A stretch of DNA of 64,000 nucleotides from Pseudomonas sp. LB-090624 (GCF_003205205.1 NZ_QJRL01000019.1:1-64000), one strand, 5' to 3'. Numbered from the stretch's first letter, positions 15,719 through 24,718 are shown. Numbers and translations are program-made. The notes: generated by a model from the sequence alone, not told the origin.

Positions 15719-16268
15719 TGGTTCTCTCCTACTCATCAAGGCTCGTGCTGTTGCTTTGTCTTATGGGTGCTTGCGCGCAGTGGCTCATCACGGGAGCGAA
15801 ACTGTAGCTGCGCAAATGACGGACTACACCGTTTTGTCTTGGCCGCGCATTATATCTACACCACTTGGCGGGTCCAATACAAACGTTTGTTTGAATTTGC
15901 CGCAGGCCAGTAAAATCACAGGAACGCGGCTGGAGGGTGACCGATTTGCCGTATTGACCGGATTGGGTGTTACGGTCAAGATACGAGCGGTTTTACGTTC
16001 GCCGTAGGCTTGCAGCCGGGCGCAGGTACACCTCTAAAGACCAGGTGTGGAGCAGGGTTTTGCGGGCTTAGGCCGGTTTGTAGTGGAGTTTACACGCCAC
16101 GACAGAAAATGACCCGTGAGTATTTGTCGCAAGAGTCCGGACAAGACTGTTCGGTCACAGTGAAGATGCTGCTTCCCGGTACGTTTTTAGAGGTGCCCTT
16201 GTACCCACGCGCATCGCCGGGCATGGCCCCAGGCGACTATCTATTCACCGGAGAGTAACGAGGAATCC
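15719..16268. promoter_or_regulatory. Divergent ETF-QO / etfBA regulatory region
   Basis: A 550-nt non-coding gap. It holds a PsrA-like site (15880-15893) and an inverted repeat TTGACCG (15954-15960) / CGGTCAA (15973-15979) with a 12-nt spacer that could be an operator. A GAGG ribosome site precedes etfB. A short open frame at 16010-16258 shows no coding character. Confidence 0.6.
15880..15893. promoter_or_regulatory. PsrA-like operator
   Basis: CAAAC-GTTT-GTTTG matches the C/GAAAC-N2-4-GTTTG/C pattern of PsrA, the fatty-acid-responsive TetR regulator of pseudomonads; a nested CAAACGTTTG palindrome is also present. The position between divergent ETF genes fits derepression by long-chain fatty acids. 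Confidence 0.6.
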
Positions 16269-17018
16269 ATGAAGGTTCTTGTAGCTGTCAAACGAGTGGT
16301 CGACTACAACGTCAAGGTTCGCGTCAAGGCGGACAACTCCGGCGTCGACCTTGCTAACGTCAAGATGTCCATGAACCCCTTCTGCGAAATCGCCGTGGAA
16401 GAAGCCGTACGCCTGAAGGAAAAAGGCGTTGCGACCGAGATCGTCGTCGTTTCCGTCGGCCCGACCACTGCCCAGGAGCAACTGCGTACCGCCCTGGCCC
16501 TGGGTGCCGACCGTGCCATCCTGGTCGAAGCCGCTGACGAACTGAACTCCCTGGCTGTGGCCAAGGCGCTGAAGGCCGTTGTCGACAAGGAGCAGCCGCA
16601 GCTGGTCATCCTCGGCAAGCAGGCCATCGACAGTGACAACAACCAGACCGGCCAGATGCTGGCCGCGCTCACCGGCTTCGCCCAGGGCACCTTCGCCTCC
16701 AAGGTTGAAGTGGCTGGCGACAAGCTGAACGTCACCCGTGAAATCGACGGCGGCCTGCAGACCGTTGCACTGAACCTGCCAGCCATCGTTACCACCGACT
16801 TGCGCCTGAACGAGCCACGCTACGCGTCGCTGCCGAACATCATGAAGGCCAAGAAGAAGCCGCTGGAGACCGTCAAGCCTGACGATCTGGGCGTTTCTCT
16901 CGCCTCCACCAACAAGACCTTGAAAGTCGAAGCCCCGGCTGCCCGCAGCGCAGGCATCAAGGTCAAATCGGTGGCCGAACTGGTCGAGAAGCTGAAGAAC
17001 GAAGCGAAGGTAATCTAA
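16269..17018 (+). CDS. etfB: Electron transfer flavoprotein, beta subunit
   Basis: A 249-residue ETF beta subunit. It starts MKVLVAVKRVVDYNVKVRV and has the AMP-binding and family signature region VEEAVRLKEKG, LALGADRAILV and LGKQAIDSDNNQTGQMLA. It pairs with EtfA to carry electrons from acyl-CoA and other dehydrogenases to ETF-QO. Directly abuts etfA. Confidence 0.97.
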   Translation: MKVLVAVKRVVDYNVKVRVKADNSGVDLANVKMSMNPFCEIAVEEAVRLKEKGVATEIVVVSVGPTTAQEQLRTALALGADRAILVEAADELNSLAVAKALKAVVDKEQPQLVILGKQAIDSDNNQTGQMLAALTGFAQGTFASKVEVAGDKLNVTREIDGGLQTVALNLPAIVTTDLRLNEPRYASLPNIMKAKKKPLETVKPDDLGVSLASTNKTLKVEAPAARSAGIKVKSVAELVEKLKNEAKVI

Positions 17019-17948
17019 ATGACTATCCTGGTTGTCGCTGAATACGAGAACGGTGCCGTAGCCCCGGCCACCCTGAATACTGTCGCCGCAGCTGCCAAGA
17101 TCGGTGGTGATGTGCACGTGCTGGTCGCCGGCCAGAACGTCGGTGGCGTTGCCGAATCCGCTGCCAAGATCGCTGGCGTTGCCAAAGTGCTGGTGGCTGA
17201 TAACGCTGCCTACGCCCACGTCCTGCCGGAAAACGTCGCGCCGCTGATCGTCGAGCTGGCCAAGGGTTACAGCCACGTGCTGGCCCCGGCTACCACCAAC
17301 GGCAAGAACATCCTGCCACGTGTTGCCGCGCTGCTGGACGTCGACCAGATTTCCGAGATTATCTCGGTCGAATCCGCCGACACCTTCAAGCGCCCGATCT
17401 ATGCCGGTAACGCCATTGCCACCGTGCAATCGAGCGCTGCGGTCAAGGTCATCACCGTGCGGACCACCGGCTTTGATGCCGTGGCGGCCGAAGGCGGCTC
17501 CGCTGCCGTTGAAGCGGTTGGTGCTGCGCACAACGCCGGTATCTCTGCATTCGTTGGTGAAGAGCTGGCCAAGTCCGACCGCCCAGAGCTGACCGCTGCC
17601 AAGATCGTCGTTTCCGGCGGCCGCGGCATGGGCAACGGTGATAACTTCAAGCATCTGTACAGCCTGGCCGACAAGCTCGGTGCTGCTGTCGGTGCCTCGC
17701 GCGCTGCGGTCGACGCCGGCTTCGTGCCGAACGACATGCAGGTCGGCCAGACCGGCAAGATCGTTGCGCCACAGCTGTACATCGCTGTTGGTATCTCCGG
17801 CGCCATCCAGCACCTGGCCGGCATGAAAGACTCCAAAGTGATCGTTGCGATCAACAAGGACGAAGAAGCGCCGATCTTCCAGGTGGCTGATTACGGCCTG
17901 GTCGCTGACCTGTTCGAAGCGGTACCGGAGCTGGAAAAGCTGGTCTGA
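17019..17948 (+). CDS. etfA: Electron transfer flavoprotein, alpha subunit
   Basis: A 309-residue ETF alpha subunit that binds FAD. The C-terminal FAD domain shows VVSGGRGMGNGDNF, GASRAAVDAGFVPNDMQVGQTGK and the family signature region LYIAVGISGAIQHLAGM. Its ATG follows the etfB stop with no gap, so the subunits are co-translated. Confidence 0.97.
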   Translation: MTILVVAEYENGAVAPATLNTVAAAAKIGGDVHVLVAGQNVGGVAESAAKIAGVAKVLVADNAAYAHVLPENVAPLIVELAKGYSHVLAPATTNGKNILPRVAALLDVDQISEIISVESADTFKRPIYAGNAIATVQSSAAVKVITVRTTGFDAVAAEGGSAAVEAVGAAHNAGISAFVGEELAKSDRPELTAAKIVVSGGRGMGNGDNFKHLYSLADKLGAAVGASRAAVDAGFVPNDMQVGQTGKIVAPQLYIAVGISGAIQHLAGMKDSKVIVAINKDEEAPIFQVADYGLVADLFEAVPELEKLV

Positions 17949-17970
17949 TCCGCCTGCTTCACTTATAAAG

Positions 17971-18005
17971 AACCCGGCCCTCGTTTTGAGGGTCGGGTTT
18001 TTTTA
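17971..18005 (+). terminator. Rho-independent terminator after etfA
   Basis: Stem AACCCGGCCCTC / GAGGGTCGGGTT with a short TTTT-containing loop, followed by a run of T residues. Confidence 0.9.
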
Positions 18006-18023
18006 TGGCTTGAGGGGTGAGGG

Positions 18024-18845
18024 ATGACGTTGCGCGGAACGGGCAGGGTGCTGGCATGTGTGGCGCTGTTGCTGTCACCACTGGCCATGGCTGCAGGCAA
18101 GTGCGAGCGCCTGGTGGCAACCGGCAGCCCGGATGCGCCGCCCTATTCGTGGCTGGACCCAAAAGACCCGAAGCACCTGATCGGTGCCAACGTTGACCTG
18201 TTGCGTCAGGTGGCGGGTGAGCTGGGTGTGAAGGTCGAAGTGTTGAGCGCCGGCCGCCGTGATCAGGCGCTGGAAGAGGTACGCAGCGGGCGTATGGACC
18301 TGCTGCTCGACACGCCCATGCAGGTCGAGCAACTGACCGCGCTGGATTATATCCACCCGCCGTTGCAGCTCAACGAATACCTGGTATGGACCCGTCACGA
18401 TGCCGAACTGACCTTCGATGGCCCGGCCGACCTGGCCAAGTATCAGGGCAGCCTGTCCGAGCGCGCACGCCTGACCCCGGCCTTCACCGCCTTTGCCAAG
18501 ACCCAGCTCAAGCTGGTGCCGGCGCAGAACCTGACCCAGGCGTTCCAGAAACTGGTGCTTGGCCAGGTTGATTATGTGCTGGCTGGTCGCTATTCCGGCA
18601 TGGCCATGGCCCAGAGCCTGGGCATGAGCAATGATCTGATCGCCCGCGGCCTGCCGGTGGACCGCCCGGGTCTTTACCTGGCGCTGTCGCACAATTCGGC
18701 TTGCAATGACAGCTGGTTGCGTGGGCAACTGGCGAAAAAACTGACAGAATTGCCGATCTCAGGTGCGACCGAGGCGGTACTGCAGCGAAATGTCGAACGC
18801 TGGAAGGCGCAGTTGCAGGTACCGGTGGACGCCCCCAAACACTAG
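18024..18845 (+). CDS. Periplasmic substrate-binding protein (amino-acid ABC type)
   Basis: A 273-residue secreted protein of the SBP_bac_3 fold. It has a signal peptide (LACVALLLSPLAMAAG, cleavage near residue 24), then APPYSWLDPKDPKHLIGANVDL, the usual ligand-site entry segment, and DLLLDTPMQVEQ. No permease or ATPase genes are adjacent, so it is an orphan binding protein or a sensor-like one. The ligand is unknown; family precedent suggests a polar amino acid. It is followed at 9 nt by two lipoprotein genes. Confidence 0.82.
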   Translation: MTLRGTGRVLACVALLLSPLAMAAGKCERLVATGSPDAPPYSWLDPKDPKHLIGANVDLLRQVAGELGVKVEVLSAGRRDQALEEVRSGRMDLLLDTPMQVEQLTALDYIHPPLQLNEYLVWTRHDAELTFDGPADLAKYQGSLSERARLTPAFTAFAKTQLKLVPAQNLTQAFQKLVLGQVDYVLAGRYSGMAMAQSLGMSNDLIARGLPVDRPGLYLALSHNSACNDSWLRGQLAKKLTELPISGATEAVLQRNVERWKAQLQVPVDAPKH

Positions 18846-18854
18846 GAATATCGC

Positions 18855-19208
18855 GTGAGAATCCAACCACTAATCCTTGCCCTGGCCGTGCTCGGCCTGG
18901 CTGGCTGCGCCAATGACCCGGCCCCGGACGAGCAGATGCGCATTTCCGAGCAGGCGCTGGAGCAGGCCAGGGCCGTCGGTGCCACTGAGCAGGTCGAAAC
19001 GCTGAAGCTGGCGGAAGACAAACTGGCCCGTGCCAAGAGCAACATGCTGACTGAAGACTACCGCGATGCGCGCATGCGCGCCGAGCAGGCCGAGCTGGAT
19101 GCGCGCCTGGCCGAGGCCCAGGTGTTGAACCAGAAGAGCGAAGAGCAGCTGCAGCTGCTGCAGTCGCGGGTCAAGCGCCTGCGCAAGCAACTGGAGGTGC
19201 AGCCATGA
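18855..19208 (+). CDS. Small DUF4398-like lipoprotein
   Basis: A 117-residue lipoprotein starting at GTG. The signal peptide ends in the lipobox LAGC (lipidated Cys 18). The rest is a highly charged alpha-helical segment rich in Ala, Glu and Arg (EQALEQARAVGATEQVETL), likely a coiled coil, matching DUF4398. It overlaps the next gene by 4 nt (ATGA). Probably a periplasmic envelope-structure protein acting with the OmpA-like lipoprotein. Confidence 0.8.
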   Translation: MRIQPLILALAVLGLAGCANDPAPDEQMRISEQALEQARAVGATEQVETLKLAEDKLARAKSNMLTEDYRDARMRAEQAELDARLAEAQVLNQKSEEQLQLLQSRVKRLRKQLEVQP

Positions 19209-20017
19209 CCTGCCGTACACCGTTGGCCGCACTGGCATTGCTGGTGCTGGCGGCAGGGTTGCAGGGTTGCGCCAGCCAGCGCAGCAGTGCCGCCCTGGAT
19301 GAGGCAAGCGCCGCCTTCCAGAAGGTAAAGGATGATTCCGATGTGCTGCGCAGTGCGCCGCGTGACGTGATTCGCGCAGGTGAGTCGCTGGCACGTGCCG
19401 AGCGGTTGTCCAGCTATATCGGCACCGGTTCGGATGTGCGTCACTACGCTTACCTCAGCCAGCGCTACAGCGAGATTGCCAGCGAGCATGCCAAGCTGGC
19501 CCTCAGTCAGGAACGCCGGGCCAAGCTCGACCTCGAGCGTCAGCGCCTGCAACTGGCGCTGCGTGAGGCCAAGCTCGCCAGCGTGCAACAACAGGGCAAG
19601 TGGGTCGAGTCGCAGATTGCTGCGCTGGCCTCGGAGCAGGCCGACCGTGGTCTGGTGATGACCCTGGGTGATGTGCTGTTCGACACCGGCAGTGCCGACC
19701 TGAAGAACTCGGCCAGCCGTACCGTGCTCAAGCTGGTGCAGTTTCTGCAGCTGAACCCGCGTCGGGTGGTGCGTATCGAGGGCTATACCGACAGCACCGG
19801 TGCTCCTGAGGACAATATCAAGCTGTCGCGCGACCGGGCGCAGTCGGTGGCCGACATGCTGGTGGATCTGGGCATCGACGAAAAGCGCCTGCAGGTTGAA
19901 GGCTATGGCGACCAGTACCCAATCGAGGCCAATGCCTCGGAGCGGGGCAGGGCGCAGAACCGTCGGGTCGAGATCGTGTTCTCCGATGAAAAGGGCAAGC
20001 TTGCGCCAGCGCGCTGA
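19205..20017 (+). CDS. OmpA-family lipoprotein with DUF4398 N-terminal helix
   Basis: A 270-residue outer-membrane lipoprotein. The lipobox LQGC gives Cys 22. Residues about 30-140 are a DUF4398-like helical region similar in kind to the preceding gene, and residues about 150-260 are an OmpA C-terminal peptidoglycan-binding domain (LFDTGSADLKNSA, VRIEGYTDSTGAPEDN, LSRDRAQSVADML, GYGDQYPIEAN, RAQNRRVEIVF). It likely links the outer membrane to peptidoglycan. Confidence 0.9.
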   Translation: MTCRTPLAALALLVLAAGLQGCASQRSSAALDEASAAFQKVKDDSDVLRSAPRDVIRAGESLARAERLSSYIGTGSDVRHYAYLSQRYSEIASEHAKLALSQERRAKLDLERQRLQLALREAKLASVQQQGKWVESQIAALASEQADRGLVMTLGDVLFDTGSADLKNSASRTVLKLVQFLQLNPRRVVRIEGYTDSTGAPEDNIKLSRDRAQSVADMLVDLGIDEKRLQVEGYGDQYPIEANASERGRAQNRRVEIVFSDEKGKLAPAR

Positions 20018-20146
20018 GGGTGGGTGTTAGCCTCGGTGCTGTCGGCACCTGTGAGATCGAGCGGCACGCGGGCGGCGCTCGATCTTGCAGCCGCCTAAGA
20101 TGTTGTGGCAGCCACGCCATCTGTCCCAGTACACTTTGCAACTGTT

Positions 20147-20163
20147 ACGGTATCCTCTACCGT
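20147..20163. promoter_or_regulatory. Candidate operator of the MocR-type regulator
   Basis: A perfect inverted repeat ACGGTA-TCCTC-TACCGT, centred about 59 nt upstream of the regulator ATG. Position suggests autoregulation; the binding protein is inferred. Confidence 0.45.
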
Positions 20164-20213
20164 CAGTGTGTCGCACAAGAATAACGAGTCCGTCCGCGCG
20201 TTGAGATCCCGCC

Positions 20214-21656
20214 ATGACCAACCTGCTGCTGTACCAGCGTATCGCCCAGCAACTGGCCGATGACATCCGTCGTGGTGTCTACCAGCCAGGCGAGCGGGTA
20301 CCCTCCGTGCGCAAGATGAGCGCCCAGCTCAACGTCAGCCACGCCACGGTGTTGCAGGCCTATGCCAACCTCGAAGACCAAGGCCTTATCCGTGCGCGGC
20401 CGCAGTCCGGCTACTATGTGCACCAGACCCCAGCCCTGACTGCGCCAACCCCGGACATCGCCCGGGTCGAGCGCCCCGGTCTGGTCACGCGTGCCAGTAT
20501 CATCCAACAGGTGCTGACCGAGGCGCGTCGCGACGGTGTGTTCCCGTTCGGCGCTGCGGTACCGCATGTCGACTACCTGCCGGTGCGCGCCCTGCACCAG
20601 CAGATTGCCAAGGTGACACGCTTCCATAGCCCGCGTGCCTTCAGCTACATGTTCAGCCCGGGTTTCGAGCCGCTGCGCCGGCAGATCGCCATCCGCATGC
20701 GCGATGCCGGCGTCCTGGTCGACCCGCGGGAAGTGATCGTGACCCATGGCTGCGTCGATGCCTTGCAGATGTCGCTACGTGTGCTGACCCGCCCCGGTGA
20801 CCTGATTGCCGCCGAGTCGCCCACGTATTACGGCTTGCTGCAGTTGGCTGACTTGTTGGGCCTGAAAGTGATCGAGATCCCCAGCGACCCGTCCACCGGT
20901 ATCAGCCTCGAAGCCTTGCAGCTGGCCGCCAACCAGTGGTCGATCAAGGCCCTGGTGCTGACAGCGCGTCTGAGCAACCCGCTGGGCGGCACGGTTCCTG
21001 AGGAGCGGCAGAAACAGTTGCTGCGCCTTGCCTCGGACTTCGATATCCAGATCATCGAGGACGATATCTACGGCGAACTGATGTTCGAGCAGGGTAAGAC
21101 CAAGGCGCTGAAGGCATTCGACCGCCTTGACCGGGTGATCTACTGCTCGAGTTTTTCCAAGACGCTGTCGCCAGGGGTGCGCGTGGGCTGGATGATCGCC
21201 GGGCGCTATCAGGACGAGATTCAGCGTCTGCAAACGTTTACCACCCATTCGGCCTGCAGCGTGACGCAAATGGGCGTTGCGGCCTACCTGGAAAATGGCG
21301 GCTACGACCGGCACCTGCGCTACATTCGCCAGGAGTATCGCAAGAACCTCAGTGCCTATCAGCTGGCGGTGCAGCAGCACTTTCCCGAGGGAACGCAGAT
21401 GACCCGGCCAACCGGGGGGTTCATCCTTTGGGTGAGCCTGCCTGGGCGGGTCAATACCCAGGAGTTGCATGTGCGGGCGCTGGAGCAAGGCATCAGTATT
21501 GCGCCGGGGCTGATATTCAGTAACACGGAACAGTTCAACCACTGTATCCGCCTCAATTGTGGCATCCCGTGGAACAAGGAAGCCGAGCGGGCAGTGATAA
21601 CGCTCGGCTTGCTGGCGCAGCAGTTGTGCAGGGAGCCTGCGCTCACACTTTTGTAA
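20214..21656 (+). CDS. MocR-family regulator (GntR HTH fused to aminotransferase fold)
   Basis: A 480-residue two-domain protein. Residues 1-70 are a GntR winged helix (GVYQPGERVPSVRKMSAQL, then HATVLQAYANLEDQGLI). Residues about 110-470 are a fold-type I PLP domain with the cofactor Lys in SSFSKTLSPGVRVGW and the aspartate loop IIEDDIYGELMFE. MocR proteins use the aminotransferase fold to sense amino acids or PLP derivatives and usually regulate the divergent or neighbouring gene. No divergent gene is close here. The substrate and target are unknown. Confidence 0.92.
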   Translation: MTNLLLYQRIAQQLADDIRRGVYQPGERVPSVRKMSAQLNVSHATVLQAYANLEDQGLIRARPQSGYYVHQTPALTAPTPDIARVERPGLVTRASIIQQVLTEARRDGVFPFGAAVPHVDYLPVRALHQQIAKVTRFHSPRAFSYMFSPGFEPLRRQIAIRMRDAGVLVDPREVIVTHGCVDALQMSLRVLTRPGDLIAAESPTYYGLLQLADLLGLKVIEIPSDPSTGISLEALQLAANQWSIKALVLTARLSNPLGGTVPEERQKQLLRLASDFDIQIIEDDIYGELMFEQGKTKALKAFDRLDRVIYCSSFSKTLSPGVRVGWMIAGRYQDEIQRLQTFTTHSACSVTQMGVAAYLENGGYDRHLRYIRQEYRKNLSAYQLAVQQHFPEGTQMTRPTGGFILWVSLPGRVNTQELHVRALEQGISIAPGLIFSNTEQFNHCIRLNCGIPWNKEAERAVITLGLLAQQLCREPALTLL

Positions 21657-21720
21657 GGCTTGCCAGCGGCTTGTGGAACAGGGAGCATACGCATCTTTCC
21701 GGTCAGTCTGTCCTTTTGCC

Positions 21721-22203
21721 ATGAATGCTTTGCGCTACTTCATCCTGATCCTGTGTCTTGCACCGTTCTGCTACCCGGGCAGCCCGGCCTTGGCGGCGCA
21801 GCCGGCAGGCCAGGTACAGGCGAGCCAAGGCAAGCAGGTGCAGAATAAATCGGCAGCCAGGCCTGTGCAGAAACCGGCGGCAAAACCGGCCAGCAAGGGC
21901 AAGGCCAAGCAGGTGCGCAAGCCGGTCCGCAAGGCAGTTGCCAAGCCCTTGCCCAAGGCAAAGCTGGATCTCAGCTTGCCCGCCGATATGGTAAACAGCC
22001 TAGAACCGAACGTGGGTACACCTTCGCCGATCCAGCGGCGCAAACCTTTGCTGCCGCCCATGTTCAGTGAAAATCCCCAGACCAGTGACAGCCCGTTCCA
22101 GCTCAATGGCCGGCTGATCAACAACGAGATGCAACTGCAACTGCGCAATGACAGCCGTCATGACGTGGAAGGGGCGGCCATCGATTTCGAGTATCGTCAG
22201 TAG
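21721..22203 (+). CDS. Secreted lysine/alanine-rich protein of unknown function
   Basis: A 160-residue protein with a signal peptide (LRYFILILCLAPFCYPG, cleavage after SPALAA). The next ~60 residues are a repetitive K/A/P/Q-rich linker (for example KPAAKPASKGKAKQ), and the C-terminal 70 residues form a small domain ending AAIDFEYRQ. The linker resembles tethers that bind DNA, LPS or peptidoglycan, but no function is recognised. ATG 21721 is chosen because the signal peptide starts there. Confidence 0.72.
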   Translation: MNALRYFILILCLAPFCYPGSPALAAQPAGQVQASQGKQVQNKSAARPVQKPAAKPASKGKAKQVRKPVRKAVAKPLPKAKLDLSLPADMVNSLEPNVGTPSPIQRRKPLLPPMFSENPQTSDSPFQLNGRLINNEMQLQLRNDSRHDVEGAAIDFEYRQ

Positions 22204-22332
22204 GCGGAAACTGACTGCCGAGTCACGGCAGATTTCATCGTGCCAGTAATTTCAAACGCCTGTTTGAGCGGTTACTATCCAGGGGCGTTCGTCCCGTTTC
22301 GTTCCAGGGAGTCCTGATTTTGGTGAATAGCC

Positions 22333-22587
22333 ATGAACTGCCGTGAGGGTTGTGGTGCCTGCTGCATCGCCCCGTCCATCACTTCTGCAATGCCGCGCAT
22401 GCCCAATGGCAAGCCGGCTGGCGAGCGCTGCCTGCACCTGACTGCTGCCAATCTCTGCGACCTGTTCGGCAAGCCGGAACGGCCGGCGGTGTGTGGCGGG
22501 TTCAAGGCGGATATCGAGGTCTGCGGCAGCGACCGTGACGAGGCAATCAGGATTCTTGGCTGGTGGGAGCAGATAACGGCGGCGTGA
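22333..22587 (+). CDS. YkgJ-family cysteine cluster protein
   Basis: An 84-residue protein with the family Cys cluster: MNCREGCGACCIAPS, then RCLHL, LCDLFG and VCGGF. These cysteines are thought to bind a zinc or iron-sulfur centre. It is short for the family but complete, and 30 nt before the START-domain gene, probably co-transcribed. Function unknown. Confidence 0.82.
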   Translation: MNCREGCGACCIAPSITSAMPRMPNGKPAGERCLHLTAANLCDLFGKPERPAVCGGFKADIEVCGSDRDEAIRILGWWEQITAA

Positions 22588-22617
22588 CAGGCTGGATCTT
22601 CGAAAACAAGGATAAAC

Positions 22618-23226
22618 ATGATGAGATCGTTCAAGCGTATTGCACTGTTGTGTGGCATGGGTGTTCTGCTGGCACCGGCGGCCTGGGCCGAGAACTGGCA
22701 AGTGGCCAAGGACGAGGAGGGGATCAAGGTATCCCTCAGTGAGGTGGCGGGCTCCAAGTACAAGGCTTACCAGGGTGTTACCTTGATCAAGGCGCCGCTG
22801 GCCAAGGTGCAGGCTCTGCAGGAAGACGTGGCCGGTGCCTGTGCCTGGATTCACGAATGCAAGTCGCAGAAGCTGCTCAAGCACGAGGGTGACCAAAGCT
22901 GGACCTACACCCAGTTCAATACGCCTTGGCCGGTGACTCCGCGGGATTCCGTGCTGCATATCACCACGGTAAAGGGGGCTGATGGCAGCCTGACTCGTAA
23001 CCTGGTCGAAGAGCCGACGTATGTTCCGGAAGAGAAGGGCTTTGTGCGGGTGGCAAAGGTCGAGGGTTTCTGGAAGCTGGTGCCCAAAGGCGACAGCACC
23101 GAAGTGACCTACCAGGTGCACACCGAGCCGGGTGGCAGCGTGCCGGCGATGGTGGCCAACAAGTTCGTGGTGGACGCGCCGTTCAATACCCTGAAAGGGC
23201 TGCGTGAGCGGGCTGAGAAAAACTGA
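22618..23226 (+). CDS. START-domain periplasmic protein
   Basis: A 202-residue protein with a signal peptide (IALLCGMGVLLAPAAWA) and a START/lipid-transfer-like domain (GVTLIKAPLAKVQALQEDV, then WPVTPRDSV and VEGFWKLVPKG). Such proteins bind hydrophobic ligands. ATG 22618 or 22621 could be the start. It converges with gltA through a shared terminator. Confidence 0.83.
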   Translation: MMRSFKRIALLCGMGVLLAPAAWAENWQVAKDEEGIKVSLSEVAGSKYKAYQGVTLIKAPLAKVQALQEDVAGACAWIHECKSQKLLKHEGDQSWTYTQFNTPWPVTPRDSVLHITTVKGADGSLTRNLVEEPTYVPEEKGFVRVAKVEGFWKLVPKGDSTEVTYQVHTEPGGSVPAMVANKFVVDAPFNTLKGLRERAEKN

Positions 23227-23293
23227 CGGTCTTGCGTCGTCTTTCCTGGTCTCCTCGCGGCAAGCCCACGAAGAGTCCAGCACGGAAAAGGTA

Positions 23294-23325
23294 ATAAAAA
23301 AGGCTGCCCGAGGGCAGCCTTTTCG
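23294..23325. terminator. Bidirectional terminator between the START gene and gltA
   Basis: Stem AAGGCTGCCC / GGGCAGCCTT with a 2-nt GA loop, A-run on the left and T-run on the right, so it serves both convergent genes. Confidence 0.9.
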
Positions 23326-23342
23326 CGTTCGGCCATGAAAGC

Positions 23343-24632
23343 TTACTTGCGGTCCTTCAGGGCAACGATGTCGCGCTTCTGCTCGCCGGTGTACAGCTGG
23401 CGCGGGCGGCCGATCTTGTACGGGCTGGAGAGCATTTCTTTCCAGTGCGAGATCCAGCCCACGGTACGTGCCAGGGCGAAGATCACGGTGAACATGCTGG
23501 TCGGAATGCCGATCGCCTTGAGGATGATCCCCGAGTAGAAGTCGACGTTCGGGTACAGCGAGCGCTCGATGAAGTACGGATCGGTCAGGGCGATCTCTTC
23601 CAGGCGCATGGCCAGTTCCAGCTGCGGGTCGTTCTTGATGCCCAGCTCGCGCAGGACTTCGTCGCAGGTCTGCTTCATCACGGTGGCGCGCGGGTCGCGG
23701 TTCTTGTACACGCGGTGACCGAAGCCCATCAGCTTGAACGGGTCGTTCTTGTCCTTGGCCTTGGCGATGAACTTGTCGATGTTCGAGACATCGCCGATTT
23801 CATCGAGCATGGTCAGTACGGCTTCGTTCGCACCGCCGTGGGCCGGGCCCCACAGTGCGGCGATACCGGCGGCGATACAGGCGAACGGGTTGGCACCCGA
23901 CGAGCCGGCCAGACGAACGGTGGAGGTGGAGGCGTTCTGCTCGTGGTCGGCGTGGAGGATGAAGATCCGGTCCATTGCCTTGGCCAGCACCGGGCTGATC
24001 GGTTTGATCTCGCACGGGGTGTTGAACATCATGTGCAGGAAGTTTTCCGCGTACGACAGGTCGTTGCGCGGGTACATCATCGGCTGGCCCATGGAGTACT
24101 TGTAAACCATCGCGGCCAGGGTCGGCATCTTGGCGACCAGGCGCACCGCGGAGATTTCGCGGTGTTGCGGGTTATTGATATCCAGGGAGTCGTGATAGAA
24201 CGCCGACAGGGCGCCGACTACGCCGCACATCACCGCCATTGGGTGAGCGTCGCGACGGAAGCCGTTGAAGAAGGACTTCAGCTGCTCGTGAACCATCGTG
24301 TGGTTCTTCACGGTGCTGACGAACTGGGCCTTCTGCTCGGCATTCGGCAGTTCGCCGTTGAGCAGCAGGTAGCAGGTTTCGAGGTAGTCGGACTGCTCGG
24401 CGAGTTGCTCGATGGGGTAGCCGCGGTGCAGCAGGATCCCTTTGTCGCCGTCAATGTAGGTGATCTTCGACTCGCACGAGGCAGTCGCCATGAAACCAGG
24501 GTCGAAGGTGAAGTGACCAGTGGCCCCTAACCCGCGGACGTCGATTACATCAGGACCAACGGTGCCGGTTAAAATGGGCAGCTCGACGGGGGCAGCGCCC
24601 TCGATGACCAACTGCGCTTTTTTGTCAGCCAT
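23343..24632 (-). CDS. gltA: Citrate synthase (type II)
   Basis: A 429-residue citrate synthase condensing acetyl-CoA and oxaloacetate. Catalytic regions are LHADHEQNASTSTVRL (His), MGFGHRVYKNRDPRA (His) and the region FALARTVGWISHW, with the C-terminal RPRQLYTGEQKR. The N-terminal beta domain typical of the hexameric, NADH-sensitive Gram-negative type is present. Divergent from the sdh-suc operon, as usual in Pseudomonas. Confidence 0.97.
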   Translation of the reverse strand: MADKKAQLVIEGAAPVELPILTGTVGPDVIDVRGLGATGHFTFDPGFMATASCESKITYIDGDKGILLHRGYPIEQLAEQSDYLETCYLLLNGELPNAEQKAQFVSTVKNHTMVHEQLKSFFNGFRRDAHPMAVMCGVVGALSAFYHDSLDINNPQHREISAVRLVAKMPTLAAMVYKYSMGQPMMYPRNDLSYAENFLHMMFNTPCEIKPISPVLAKAMDRIFILHADHEQNASTSTVRLAGSSGANPFACIAAGIAALWGPAHGGANEAVLTMLDEIGDVSNIDKFIAKAKDKNDPFKLMGFGHRVYKNRDPRATVMKQTCDEVLRELGIKNDPQLELAMRLEEIALTDPYFIERSLYPNVDFYSGIILKAIGIPTSMFTVIFALARTVGWISHWKEMLSSPYKIGRPRQLYTGEQKRDIVALKDRK

Positions 24633-24690
24633 GTGGCCTCCTATTAATGCTTGAAATCATCAGACAGACCCCCCACGCAGGGCCCGCACC

Positions 24691-24718
24691 ACTATAGAGG
24701 GATAAATTCAGATGTCAA
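24691..24718 (-). promoter_or_regulatory. gltA sigma-70 promoter
   Basis: On the minus strand a perfect -35 TTGACA (24718-24713), a 16-nt spacer and -10 TATAGT (24696-24691). Confidence 0.75.

Noticed and set aside
16010..16258. Possible 82-residue gene before etfB
   Set aside because: No ribosome binding site, no homologous features and unusual codon use; it sits in a regulatory region.
23227..23293. Possible degenerate REP (CTCGCGGCAAGCCCACGAAG)
   Set aside because: Only part of the REP core is present and the palindrome is incomplete.
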